DNA from: Actinomycetota bacterium
GTDB taxonomy: Bacteria; Actinomycetota; Actinomycetes; Propionibacteriales; Propionibacteriaceae
Reading direction: 5' to 3'
DNA length: 33,617 bases
Assembly (NCBI GenBank): GCA_016213595.1
Contig: JACRAA010000317.1
Location: 1 to 33,617 of the forward strand
The notes below the pieces were generated by a model, which searched no databases, had not been told where the DNA came from, and was given only the letters and a program-made list of their open reading frames with translations. A program made the position numbers and the translations under genes. Positions 1-6,595 of this stretch are shown here, piece by piece. Position 1 is the stretch's first letter; each line of letters begins with the position of its first letter.

Positions 1-141
1 GAAGCGCGAGATCGCCAACGACGTCGAGGCCGACCAGGTCCGCGCCGCGAAGGCCCTGATCGACTCGATCGACCAGGACATCACGGAGCGCCGGGCCCGT
101 CTCGACGAGCTCAAGGCCGAGAAGGCCTCCAACGAGGCCGC
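1..141. repeat. Terminal direct repeat marking a circular genome
   Basis: Bases 1-141 are identical to 33477-33617, read directly by alignment. The repeat lies inside the major capsid gene and the reading frame is preserved across it, so it is an assembly overlap of a circular or circularly permuted molecule and not a biological terminal repeat. The non-redundant unit is 33,476 bp. Confidence 0.95.
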
Positions 142-1327
142 GCAGGCGCTCGCCCGCGAGTTCGGCGCCGGCACCCAGGACCGGTCGCTGCCGGGCCTGT
201 CGGTCACCGAGCCCCGGACCTACACCCCGGAGACCTCCCGCGAGGGCGTGTCGTTCTTCCGGGACGCCTACCTCTCGAAGGAGACCGACAACTGGAGCTC
301 GCGTGAGCGTCTCCAGCGTCACGCCCGCGAGGTCGAGGTCCACAAGGAGCTCACGACCCGTGCGCAGACCACGGGCGGCGGCGCCGGCCTCGTCATCCCG
401 CAGTACCTGGTGGAGCTCACCGCCCTCGTGGCCCGCGCAGGCAGGCCGTTCGCGAACGCGGTCGGCACGAAGCTCGAGCTGCCCGACACCGGGATGAGCA
501 TCATCATCCCGCGCGGCACCACCGGCGCAGCCGTCGCGTCCCAGGCGACGGAGAACTCGGCCGTCCAGAACACCGACGAGGTGTGGGCGAACCTGACGGT
601 CCCGATCGTCACCATCGCCGGCCAGCAGGACGTCTCCCGGCAGTTCCTCGAGCGTGGAGCGGCGGGCATCGACCTGCTGGTCTACGGCGACCTCGCCGGC
701 GCGTACGCCGCTGAGCTCGACCGCCAGGCCGTGAACGGCTCCGGCGCGTCGAACCAGATGCTCGGCGCCCTGCAGACGGCCGGCGTCAACCAGGCGACCG
801 CGTTCGGCGCGGCCGCGACGGCAGCCACCTTCATGACGAAGTGGGCGGGCGCGAAGGCTGGGATCGCGGCCAACCGGTTCGCCGGCGCCAACCTCGCGGC
901 CTGCCACCCCAACCGGTGGGGCTGGGTCGAGCAGCTCGTCGACTCGCAGGGTCGCGTCCTGGCCGTCCCCAACCAGAACGGCCCGGTCAACACGTTCGGC
1001 GTCTACGAGGACTCGACCTACGGCACGGTCGTCGGCACGCTGACCACAGTCCCGGTCATCACCGACGCCAACATCCCGACCGCCGTCGGCACCGGCCCTG
1101 AGGACCAGGTCCTGGTGGTCCGCAAGGAGGACCTGATCCTCTGGGAGGACGGCGACGGGATGCCTCGCCAGCTCCGGTTCGAGCAGACGCTCGGCAACCA
1201 GCTGACGACGAAGCTCGTCGTCTACGGCTACGCGGCCTTCACCGCCGGCCGCTACCCCAAGGCCGTCTCGATCATCGGCGGCAACGCCGGGACCGCCGGC
1301 TTCGGTCTGGTCGCTCCGACCTTCTGA
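1..1327 (+). CDS. Major capsid protein, HK97 fold (3' part; start is at 33364)
   Basis: Open from base 2 to the TGA at 1327 and in frame with the ATG at 33364 once the 141-bp terminal overlap is collapsed; the complete protein is 479 residues. The first ~110 residues are charged, helical and repetitive in character (many E, D, K, R, A), as expected of the delta/scaffold domain removed by the prohead protease. The remainder (from about base 360) has the usual HK97-type capsid features: a TRAQTTGGGAGLVIP entry segment, a long E-loop-like stretch, and a conserved C-terminal part with VVYGYAAF. It forms the icosahedral shell. The upstream neighbour is the protease at 32344. The GTG at 248 is only an internal codon. 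Family assignment is from sequence pattern and gene order. Confidence 0.93.
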   Translation, partial: KREIANDVEADQVRAAKALIDSIDQDITERRARLDELKAEKASNEAAQALAREFGAGTQDRSLPGLSVTEPRTYTPETSREGVSFFRDAYLSKETDNWSSRERLQRHAREVEVHKELTTRAQTTGGGAGLVIPQYLVELTALVARAGRPFANAVGTKLELPDTGMSIIIPRGTTGAAVASQATENSAVQNTDEVWANLTVPIVTIAGQQDVSRQFLERGAAGIDLLVYGDLAGAYAAELDRQAVNGSGASNQMLGALQTAGVNQATAFGAAATAATFMTKWAGAKAGIAANRFAGANLAACHPNRWGWVEQLVDSQGRVLAVPNQNGPVNTFGVYEDSTYGTVVGTLTTVPVITDANIPTAVGTGPEDQVLVVRKEDLILWEDGDGMPRQLRFEQTLGNQLTTKLVVYGYAAFTAGRYPKAVSIIGGNAGTAGFGLVAPTF

Positions 1328-1338
1328 TCCACCCCCTT

Positions 1339-1381
1339 GACGCACGTCGGCGGGCTCATCCCCGGTTCGCCGGCGTGCGTC
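1339..1381 (+). terminator. Stem-loop after the capsid gene, candidate attenuator
   Basis: GACGCACGTCGGCG (1339-1352) pairs with CGCCGGCGTGCGTC (1368-1381): a 14-bp stem with one G-U wobble and a 15-nt loop, starting 12 bases after the capsid stop. No T tract follows, so it may be a weak terminator, a processing site or an mRNA 3'-end stabiliser that sets capsid above downstream genes. Confidence 0.6.
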
Positions 1382-1415
1382 ACCCCCGTCACCGCTCTCA
1401 CGAGAGGAAGAACCC

Positions 1416-1676
1416 ATGTCACCGAAGGACGACAGCACCATCCCCGAGCCCGACGTCACGCCGGCAGCGGCCGATGCGCCCGCCCCCGAGATCGACGAGT
1501 GGCTCGCCGAGAACTACCGCGAGAAGGCCGCGGAGCGTGGCACGACGCTGCCCGACATGGCCCCCGAGTACGACGAGCACTCGCCACGCCTCGCCTCGTG
1601 GATGCGCTCCCAGCGGTCCACCGACGCCTCGCAGGCGCCGCAGGACCGGCAGGCCCCGGAGAAGTCTGAGGCCTGA
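1416..1676 (+). CDS. Small acidic protein of the head module, unknown function
   Basis: 86 residues, ATG with a GAGAGGAAG ribosome-binding site 7-8 bases upstream. It is rich in D, E, P and A, with predicted disorder at both ends and a short central helix-prone segment (EIDEWLAENYREKAAERG). It sits between the capsid gene and the connector. Small genes at this position in actinophages are often head accessory or decoration proteins, but I see no diagnostic motif and do not assign a function. Confidence 0.75.
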   Translation: MSPKDDSTIPEPDVTPAAADAPAPEIDEWLAENYREKAAERGTTLPDMAPEYDEHSPRLASWMRSQRSTDASQAPQDRQAPEKSEA

Positions 1677-1678
1677 TC

Positions 1679-2197
1679 ATGAGCGTCCTCACGCCCAACG
1701 ACGCGAAGCCGTACCTGAACCTGCCGGACAACACGCGGGTGACGGACACGGAGATCCAGACGTTCATCGATGCGGCAGAAGACAAGATCAGCGAGCTCAT
1801 CGGGCCGCTCACGCCGAGCACCGTCACGTCCCTGGTGCCGAACACGAACGGGACGCTGGTCCTGCCGTACGTGAGCTGCCCGGTGATCTCGATCACCTCG
1901 GCGACGAACCTGTACTACAAGTCGACGATCCCGCCGACGACGTTCATCATCGAGCCCGGGAACGTGCTGACGCTCCCGTTCGCCTACCTCGCGCCCGGGA
2001 TCTGGAGCGTCGTGTACCAGGCGGGGTGGACGACCCTGCCCGCACGCGCCCGGATGGCCGTCCTCGAGCAGATCCGGCACCTGTGGAAGACGCAGCGTGC
2101 AGGCTCCACAGGGCCTGACGTGCCCGGCTCGACGCACGCGGTCCCGTGGCGCGTCCTGGAGCTCCTCGGCGACCTCGCAGGGCTGGGCTACGCATGA
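1679..2197 (+). CDS. Head-tail connector (adaptor) protein, gp6/gp15-like
   Basis: 172 residues starting two bases after the previous stop. The N-terminal part (NDAKPYLNLPDN...TDTEIQTFIDAAEDKISELIG) is the helical opening typical of phage connector proteins that dock as a ring on the portal. A central beta-rich region follows, and the C-terminus ends in a helix beginning PARARMAVLEQIRHLWKTQR, a hallmark of the HK97 gp6/SPP1 gp15-type adaptors. Position directly after the capsid genes supports this. It is translationally coupled by ATGA to the next gene at 2194. The role (adaptor ring extending the portal channel) is inferred from family resemblance and synteny. Confidence 0.8.
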   Translation: MSVLTPNDAKPYLNLPDNTRVTDTEIQTFIDAAEDKISELIGPLTPSTVTSLVPNTNGTLVLPYVSCPVISITSATNLYYKSTIPPTTFIIEPGNVLTLPFAYLAPGIWSVVYQAGWTTLPARARMAVLEQIRHLWKTQRAGSTGPDVPGSTHAVPWRVLELLGDLAGLGYA

Positions 2198-2670
2198 GCC
2201 GCACGTCTGCAGTCCCCGACCTGATCGACGCGCTTGTCGCCCACGCGGCCGCGCGGCCGAACCTGTCGAGCGTGATCGTGTCCGACGGCGAGCTGATCTC
2301 CCTGGATCCGGGCTACCGGTTCATGGTGGGCGTCGCCCGTCCCGACTCCCTGTCGCCGATCAGCGTGGCGCAGTCGGACCAGAGCTGGGTCCTGGCGACG
2401 GCGACGGGCCGCGACGAGAACGGCTCCGTCACCTGTTCCGTCTACGGCATGTCCGGCGGCAACGAGCTGAAGATCGTCCGCGACGAGGTCTTCCGGATCG
2501 CCGGCGAGATCCAGTCGATGCTCCGAGAGAACGGCGCCCCTTCCGTGAGGCAGTCGGTCCCCGGGCTGCGGTCCACGTCGTACACCGGCCAGGTCCTCGA
2601 GCAGGTGCTCGACGAGGACGGCTCGTACGTCCTGCTCACGTTCCGTATCGAGTTCACCGCCCGCATCTAG
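2194..2670 (+). CDS. Head-tail joining protein, probable tail terminator
   Basis: 158 residues; the ATG at 2194 overlaps the preceding TGA (ATGA), which decides the start over the in-frame upstream ATG at 2146. The protein has an N-terminal helix (VPDLIDALVAHAAARPNL), beta strands, a helix (RDEVFRIAGEIQSMLREN) and a final strand pair ending VLLTFRIEFTARI. This alpha/beta order and length fit tail-terminator or head-closure proteins between connector and tail tube. The exact class cannot be decided by eye. Confidence 0.6.
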   Translation: MSRTSAVPDLIDALVAHAAARPNLSSVIVSDGELISLDPGYRFMVGVARPDSLSPISVAQSDQSWVLATATGRDENGSVTCSVYGMSGGNELKIVRDEVFRIAGEIQSMLRENGAPSVRQSVPGLRSTSYTGQVLEQVLDEDGSYVLLTFRIEFTARI

Positions 2671-2679
2671 GAGAGTCCC

Positions 2680-2901
2680 GTGAAGATCAAGAGCACGATC
2701 CCCTTCGCCGTCGACGACGTCCTGCTGAACAGGCTCGTCGAGCCCGGCGAGATCGTCGAGGTGACGCCCGAGCAGGGGGCGCACCGACTCGCCCAGGTCG
2801 GCAACTGGGTCGAGGTCGACGACGACCCGGCCGCCCCGCCCGCTGCCCCGCCCGCCGAGCCCTCGGCTGACGCCGACCTCATCACCGCTCAGGAGGCCTG
2901 A
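2680..2901 (+). CDS. Small protein in the head-tail region, unknown
   Basis: 73 residues with a GTG start and an AGGAG-like site overlapping the upstream TAG. Residues 1-48 look like a compact beta fold (KIKSTIPFAVDDVLLNRLVEPGEIVEVTPEQ...RLAQVGNWVEV), followed by a Pro/Ala-rich acidic tail. Proteins of this shape are common beside actinophage tail-tube genes but have no agreed function. The next gene begins three bases after the stop, so it belongs to the same transcript. Confidence 0.65.
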   Translation: MKIKSTIPFAVDDVLLNRLVEPGEIVEVTPEQGAHRLAQVGNWVEVDDDPAAPPAAPPAEPSADADLITAQEA

Positions 2902-2903
2902 CC

Positions 2904-3905
2904 ATGACCACGTTCCAGGACGCATCGCTCGGCTTCGCCCCGGAGACCGTGTTCGGCACGTTCGTCCCCCCGATCCGCCACCTCGAGTTCGTCGACGAGG
3001 GGCTGGACCTCAAGAAGGGGATCAAGCAGGGCCAGGGCCTGCGTGTGGGCGGCCGCGTGGACCGCTCCGGGCGCCGTGTCGTCGTCACCCGTGACGCGGG
3101 TGGCCCGGTGAAGGTCGAGGCCGCGTCGAAGGGCCTCGGCCTCTGGTACCAGTTCCTGATGGGCGCGGGTACGTCGACTCTCGTGTCCGGGACCACCTAC
3201 CAGCAGCTGTTCACGCTGGCCGACATCATGCCGATGATCTCGCTGCAGCGTGGCCTGCCTCGGGTCGACGGTACGGTCGCATGCCACTCGTTCAAGGGCT
3301 GCACCGCGAACAGTGTCGAGTTCAGCTTCCCGGTCGCGGACCTGCTGACGCTCAACGCCGACGTCGACTCGCGGGACGTGGATCTCACCCAGTCGTACAC
3401 ATCGCCGACGTACGCCGCGAACCCGAGCCTGTTCTCGTTCGCCGGCGCGTCGTTCTCGACGGGCGCGATCACGGCCCCGACCGCGACGGCGCTCGCCTCC
3501 GCCCCGACGAGCCTCGGCATGATCCGCGGCGGCTCGCTGAAGATCGACCACAAACTGAAGCAGGACCGGTTCAACGCCGGCGGCGGCGGCCTGAAGTCGC
3601 GCCAGCCGGTCGGCAAGCGGGACATCACCGGCAAGATCACCGTCGAGCTCGACACCACCATCGACTTCGTCGCGGCGATCATCGCGGACACGCCCTTGTC
3701 GCTCCTGCTCAACTGGACCGCCGGCGCACTGTCGACGGGCCTGGAGACGATCCAGCTCGTGCTCCCCGAGATCAAGCTCGACGGCCTGCCGAAGGTCAAC
3801 GGGACGGACCTGATCACGCACGACGTCAGCTTCACCGTCCTCGACAACCTCACCGCCGCTCAGCCGGTCTGGCTCGTCGTCCGTACGGCGGACAGCGCGC
3901 TCTGA
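2904..3905 (+). CDS. Major tail tube protein
   Basis: 333 residues. The opening QDASLGFAPETVFGTFVPPIRHLEFVDEG is the characteristic start of a common actinophage/Gram-positive siphophage tail tube family, followed by alternating beta strands with a KGCTANSVEFS segment near residues 130-140 and a C-terminal half ending in a strand-rich ITHDVSFTVLDN region. It polymerises as hexameric rings around the tape measure to form the tail tube. It precedes the chaperone/tape-measure genes, as expected for a tail tube gene. Its stop codon overlaps the ATG of the next gene at 3905. Confidence 0.85.
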   Translation: MTTFQDASLGFAPETVFGTFVPPIRHLEFVDEGLDLKKGIKQGQGLRVGGRVDRSGRRVVVTRDAGGPVKVEAASKGLGLWYQFLMGAGTSTLVSGTTYQQLFTLADIMPMISLQRGLPRVDGTVACHSFKGCTANSVEFSFPVADLLTLNADVDSRDVDLTQSYTSPTYAANPSLFSFAGASFSTGAITAPTATALASAPTSLGMIRGGSLKIDHKLKQDRFNAGGGGLKSRQPVGKRDITGKITVELDTTIDFVAAIIADTPLSLLLNWTAGALSTGLETIQLVLPEIKLDGLPKVNGTDLITHDVSFTVLDNLTAAQPVWLVVRTADSAL

Positions 3906-4375
3906 TGTCGACGGGCCCAGTCGACGCCGACCTCACCGAGTGGAAGCGGATGTCGGCACTGCTGAAGACGGCCGACAAGAAGCTCGCCCGGGAGACCCGG
4001 AAGGCGCTCAAGACGGTGGCGCAGCCGATCGCGGACAAGGTCGCCGCAGAGGGCGCCGGGGCCATGCCCCACCGGGGCGGGCTGTCGGCGTATCTGGCGG
4101 CGAACGTGAAGCCGCGAGTGAACCTTCCCGCGGCCTTCGGCGGCGTCTCCACGATGACGATCGCGCTGCAGGACAAGAAGGGCGGCGTGGCGGTCAAAGC
4201 GATGGACCGGGGAATGCTCCGGCACCCGCTGTTCGGTCGCCGCCGCCACTGGTACCTGCAGCAGGTCCCCGCGAACGCGTGGACGGACTCGTTCATGCGG
4301 CAGAAGGACACGGCTGTCGTCGAGGTCGAGAAGGCCGTGCAGGAAACGATCAACTCGCTAGGGGGAGCCAAGTGA
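3905..4375 (+). CDS. HK97 gp10-like tail component
   Basis: 156 residues; the ATG shares its A with the previous TGA. It has an N-terminal basic helix (WKRMSALLKTADKKLARETRKALKTVAQPIADKV), a central strand region, and the motif LRHPLFGRRRHWYLQQVP, which closely resembles the RHPxFG signature of the HK97-gp10-like tail-component family. A long helix closes the protein. The family acts in tail completion or head-tail joining. Its place after the tail tube rather than before it differs from HK97. It ends in GTGA coupling with the chaperone gene. Confidence 0.7.
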   Translation: MSTGPVDADLTEWKRMSALLKTADKKLARETRKALKTVAQPIADKVAAEGAGAMPHRGGLSAYLAANVKPRVNLPAAFGGVSTMTIALQDKKGGVAVKAMDRGMLRHPLFGRRRHWYLQQVPANAWTDSFMRQKDTAVVEVEKAVQETINSLGGAK

Positions 4376-4788
4376 GCACCACGCTCATCAAGATCGACGG
4401 CAAGACGTACAAGCAGTCGGACCTGTCGATGGTCTCGGCGCTGGTGATCCTCCGCGCATCGGAGGAGCTGCCCTCGCTCGGGCTGCGGATCACCTGGGGC
4501 GAGCTCGTCAGCATCCTGAAGCGGACGATCGTCAAGGATGCGGAGTTCACCGAGACCGAGCAGGTCTGGCTCACGGTGTTGACCGTCTGGATGACGCTCA
4601 ACGCGGCCGGGGTCGAGTGCTCCCTGCTGGATGCGATGGGCAAGACCGACGTCATCGAGCTGATGACAGTGCCGGACGACCACAAGGGAAAAGCACGAGC
4701 CCCGCAGACCCGCCAGGGTTCCGGTCGGGGCGGCGTCCGGCCCGCAGTCAAGTCCAAGCCGAGGACAGGCTCACCGACGAAGTCCTGA
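4372..4788 (+). CDS. Tail assembly chaperone, short form (gpG-like)
   Basis: 138 residues with a GTG start overlapping the previous stop (GTGA). The N-terminal domain (KIDGKTYKQSDLSMVSALVILRASEELPSLGLRITWGELVSILKR) resembles the conserved part of siphophage tail-assembly chaperones, and the gene sits immediately before the tape measure. The C-terminus after residue 105 is basic and low in complexity. The slippery heptamer at 4686-4692 lies in the correct phase near codon 106, so a fraction of ribosomes should make the longer G-T fusion. The chaperone pair coats the tape measure during tail assembly. Confidence 0.85.
   Translation: MSTTLIKIDGKTYKQSDLSMVSALVILRASEELPSLGLRITWGELVSILKRTIVKDAEFTETEQVWLTVLTVWMTLNAAGVECSLLDAMGKTDVIELMTVPDDHKGKARAPQTRQGSGRGGVRPAVKSKPRTGSPTKS
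4686..4692 (+). promoter_or_regulatory. Programmed -1 ribosomal frameshift site GGGAAAA
   Basis: In the frame of the chaperone gene the bases read AAG GGA AAA, giving the canonical X XXY YYZ heptamer G GGA AAA, nearly the same as the lambda G/T site. A -1 slip takes ribosomes into the frame that stays open to 4943. No strong downstream pseudoknot was worked out by eye. Confidence 0.9.
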
Positions 4789-4943
4789 CCGACATCTACG
4801 CCTCGATCCGCTCCCGGCACCTGGTCGTCATGCACCTGTTCCCGGGCCTCGCGTGGGAGTCAATCTGGCGCCTGCCGGTCGGCGCCTGGCTGGACGTGTG
4901 TGAGGACGTTGACGACTACATCCGCCGAGTCTCGGAAGGCTGA
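4692..4943 (+). CDS. Frameshift extension of the tail assembly chaperone (gpT-like part)
   Basis: This segment is read only after the -1 slip; joined to 4372-4692 it gives a 190-residue fusion protein. The 83 added residues include DRLTDEVLTDIYASIRSRHLVVMHLFPGLAWESIWRLPVGAWLDVCEDVDDYIRR, a T-domain-like sequence of the kind known from other siphophages. No convincing independent ribosome-binding site is seen; the ATG-like start at 4617 in this frame would add residues of poor quality that overlap the gpG frame. The stop is two bases before the tape measure ATG. Confidence 0.85.
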   Translation, partial: STSPADPPGFRSGRRPARSQVQAEDRLTDEVLTDIYASIRSRHLVVMHLFPGLAWESIWRLPVGAWLDVCEDVDDYIRRVSEG

Positions 4944-4945
4944 CC

Positions 4946-6592
4946 ATGAGTGCTGCCGGTGAGGCGATCCTGAAGCTGCTGCTGATCGGCGAAGACAAGT
5001 CCGCATCGACGACGCTCGGCAAGGTCGGGACGAAGGCCAAGGAGACCGGCGAGGACGTCAAGAAGCACCTGGGCGGCATCGGTGCGGGCCTGAGCGCCAT
5101 CGGCGGGGTCGCCGCGGCCGCCGGCATAGTGAAGTTCGGCAAGGACTCGATCGACAGCTTCAAGGAGGTCGGCAGCGAGTCAATCAAGCTGTCGCGGCTG
5201 ACTGGTCTGAGCGTCGAGGACGCGTCCCGGCTCCGGTTCGCGCTCAAGGAGACGGGCGTCGACGCCGAGGGCGCGGGCAAGGGCCTGGGCATCTTCTCGA
5301 AGAACCTGGTGGGCGGCTCCGCTGACAAGGCCCTCGCTGATCTGGGGATCGCTGCGAAGGACTCGAGCGGGCACGTCAAGGGGATGGGCGACCTGCTGCC
5401 CGGGGTCGCGGACAAGTTCAAGGACATGCCCAACGGTCCCGAGAAGACCGCGCTCGCGATGAAGCTGTTCGGCAAGTCGGGCGCCGAGATGATCCCGTTC
5501 CTGACCAAGGGCGCCGAGGGCATCAAGGAGCTGACGGACAAGTCGGACAAGTACGGCCTGACGATCACGGGCCCGATGGCCGACAGCCTCAAGAAGGCGC
5601 GCGAGTCGCAGAAGGACTGGAACGCCGCGACGGAGGGGCTGAGCGTCCAGTTCGGCGCGGTCCTGCTGCCGGTGGTGACGAAGGTCATCGACTACGTGCG
5701 CGACCAGGTGATCCCGTGGATCCAGAAGGCGTCGGGCTTCCTCGGCCGCCACGGCGACGAGATCCAGCATGTGGTCAGCGCCGCGGGGCCTTTCATCGCC
5801 ATGTTCGCCACGATCATCGCGGGGATCAAGACATGGACCGTAGTGCAGGGCATCCTCAACGTGGTTCTGTCGGCGAACCCCATCGCCCTGGTCGTGATCG
5901 GCATCGCCGCCCTGGCGGCCGGCCTGATCTACGCCTACCAGCACAGCGAGAAGTTCCGCGAGATCGTCGACGGCGCCTTCAAGGCGATCGGCGCGGCGGG
6001 CGAGTGGCTGTGGAACAACGCGCTGCAGCCCGTGATCAAGTTCATCGTCGACGGGTTCGTGAACATCAACCGAGGCATCATCACCGTCCTCGACGCCTTG
6101 AGTCACATCCCCGGCTTCGGCTGGGCGAAGGATGCCGCGGACCTGATGCGGCGGGCCACCGACAAGGCCGAGGAGCTGGGCGCCGGGATCAAGAAGATCC
6201 CTGACAAGACGGTCACGGTCACGATGGACGTCACCGCGAACTACAGCGCCGGCGCACAGGCTGCCCTGTCGATCGCTCGCGGGAACACGAAGCTCGCGCT
6301 GCCGGGGTTCGCCTCCGGCGGCCGCCCGCCCGTGGGCCAGCCGTCACTGGTCGGCGAGAACGGCATCGAGCTGTTCGTCCCGGACACCGCGGGGACCGTC
6401 ATCAACGCACGCAACACCGCTGCGCTCATGCGCGGCCCGAACGGACTCAACATGGGAGGCGGCGACGTGCAGAACGTCTACATCACAGTGCAGGGCGACA
6501 GCGACCCGCACGGGGCGGCGAAGACGATCGAGGAGAAGCTTCGGCTGCTCAAGATGACCCGCGGCGGCGCCCAGCTCGCGTTCCAGGTCTGA
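4946..6592 (+). CDS. Tape measure protein
   Basis: 548 residues, beginning two bases after the chaperone fusion. The N-terminal half is Lys/Ala/Gly-rich and helical, with a segment (LSRLTGLSVEDASRLRFALKETG, plus KTALAMKLFGKSGAEMIPFL) typical of TP901-type phage tail tape measures. A strongly hydrophobic zone lies at about residues 280-332, likely involved in membrane passage or DNA entry. The C-terminus has GFASGGRPPVGQPSLVGENGIELFVPDTAGTVI, the usual tape-measure end motif. At ~1.5 angstrom per helical residue the length would correspond to a tail of roughly 80 nm, short for a siphophage. No muralytic domain is evident. Confidence 0.92.
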   Translation: MSAAGEAILKLLLIGEDKSASTTLGKVGTKAKETGEDVKKHLGGIGAGLSAIGGVAAAAGIVKFGKDSIDSFKEVGSESIKLSRLTGLSVEDASRLRFALKETGVDAEGAGKGLGIFSKNLVGGSADKALADLGIAAKDSSGHVKGMGDLLPGVADKFKDMPNGPEKTALAMKLFGKSGAEMIPFLTKGAEGIKELTDKSDKYGLTITGPMADSLKKARESQKDWNAATEGLSVQFGAVLLPVVTKVIDYVRDQVIPWIQKASGFLGRHGDEIQHVVSAAGPFIAMFATIIAGIKTWTVVQGILNVVLSANPIALVVIGIAALAAGLIYAYQHSEKFREIVDGAFKAIGAAGEWLWNNALQPVIKFIVDGFVNINRGIITVLDALSHIPGFGWAKDAADLMRRATDKAEELGAGIKKIPDKTVTVTMDVTANYSAGAQAALSIARGNTKLALPGFASGGRPPVGQPSLVGENGIELFVPDTAGTVINARNTAALMRGPNGLNMGGGDVQNVYITVQGDSDPHGAAKTIEEKLRLLKMTRGGAQLAFQV

Positions 6593-6595
6593 GCC

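Noticed and set aside
248-1327. GTG at 248 as the start of the capsid gene
   Set aside because: The frame is open to base 2 and joins in frame with the ATG at 33364 through the identical 141-base overlap, which has a good ribosome-binding site and encodes an expected delta domain.
4617-4691. Independent ATG-like start at 4617 for the gpT-like protein
   Set aside because: No ribosome-binding site, and the residues before the slippery site are composition-poor and overlap the conserved gpG frame. The frameshift explains the gene better.
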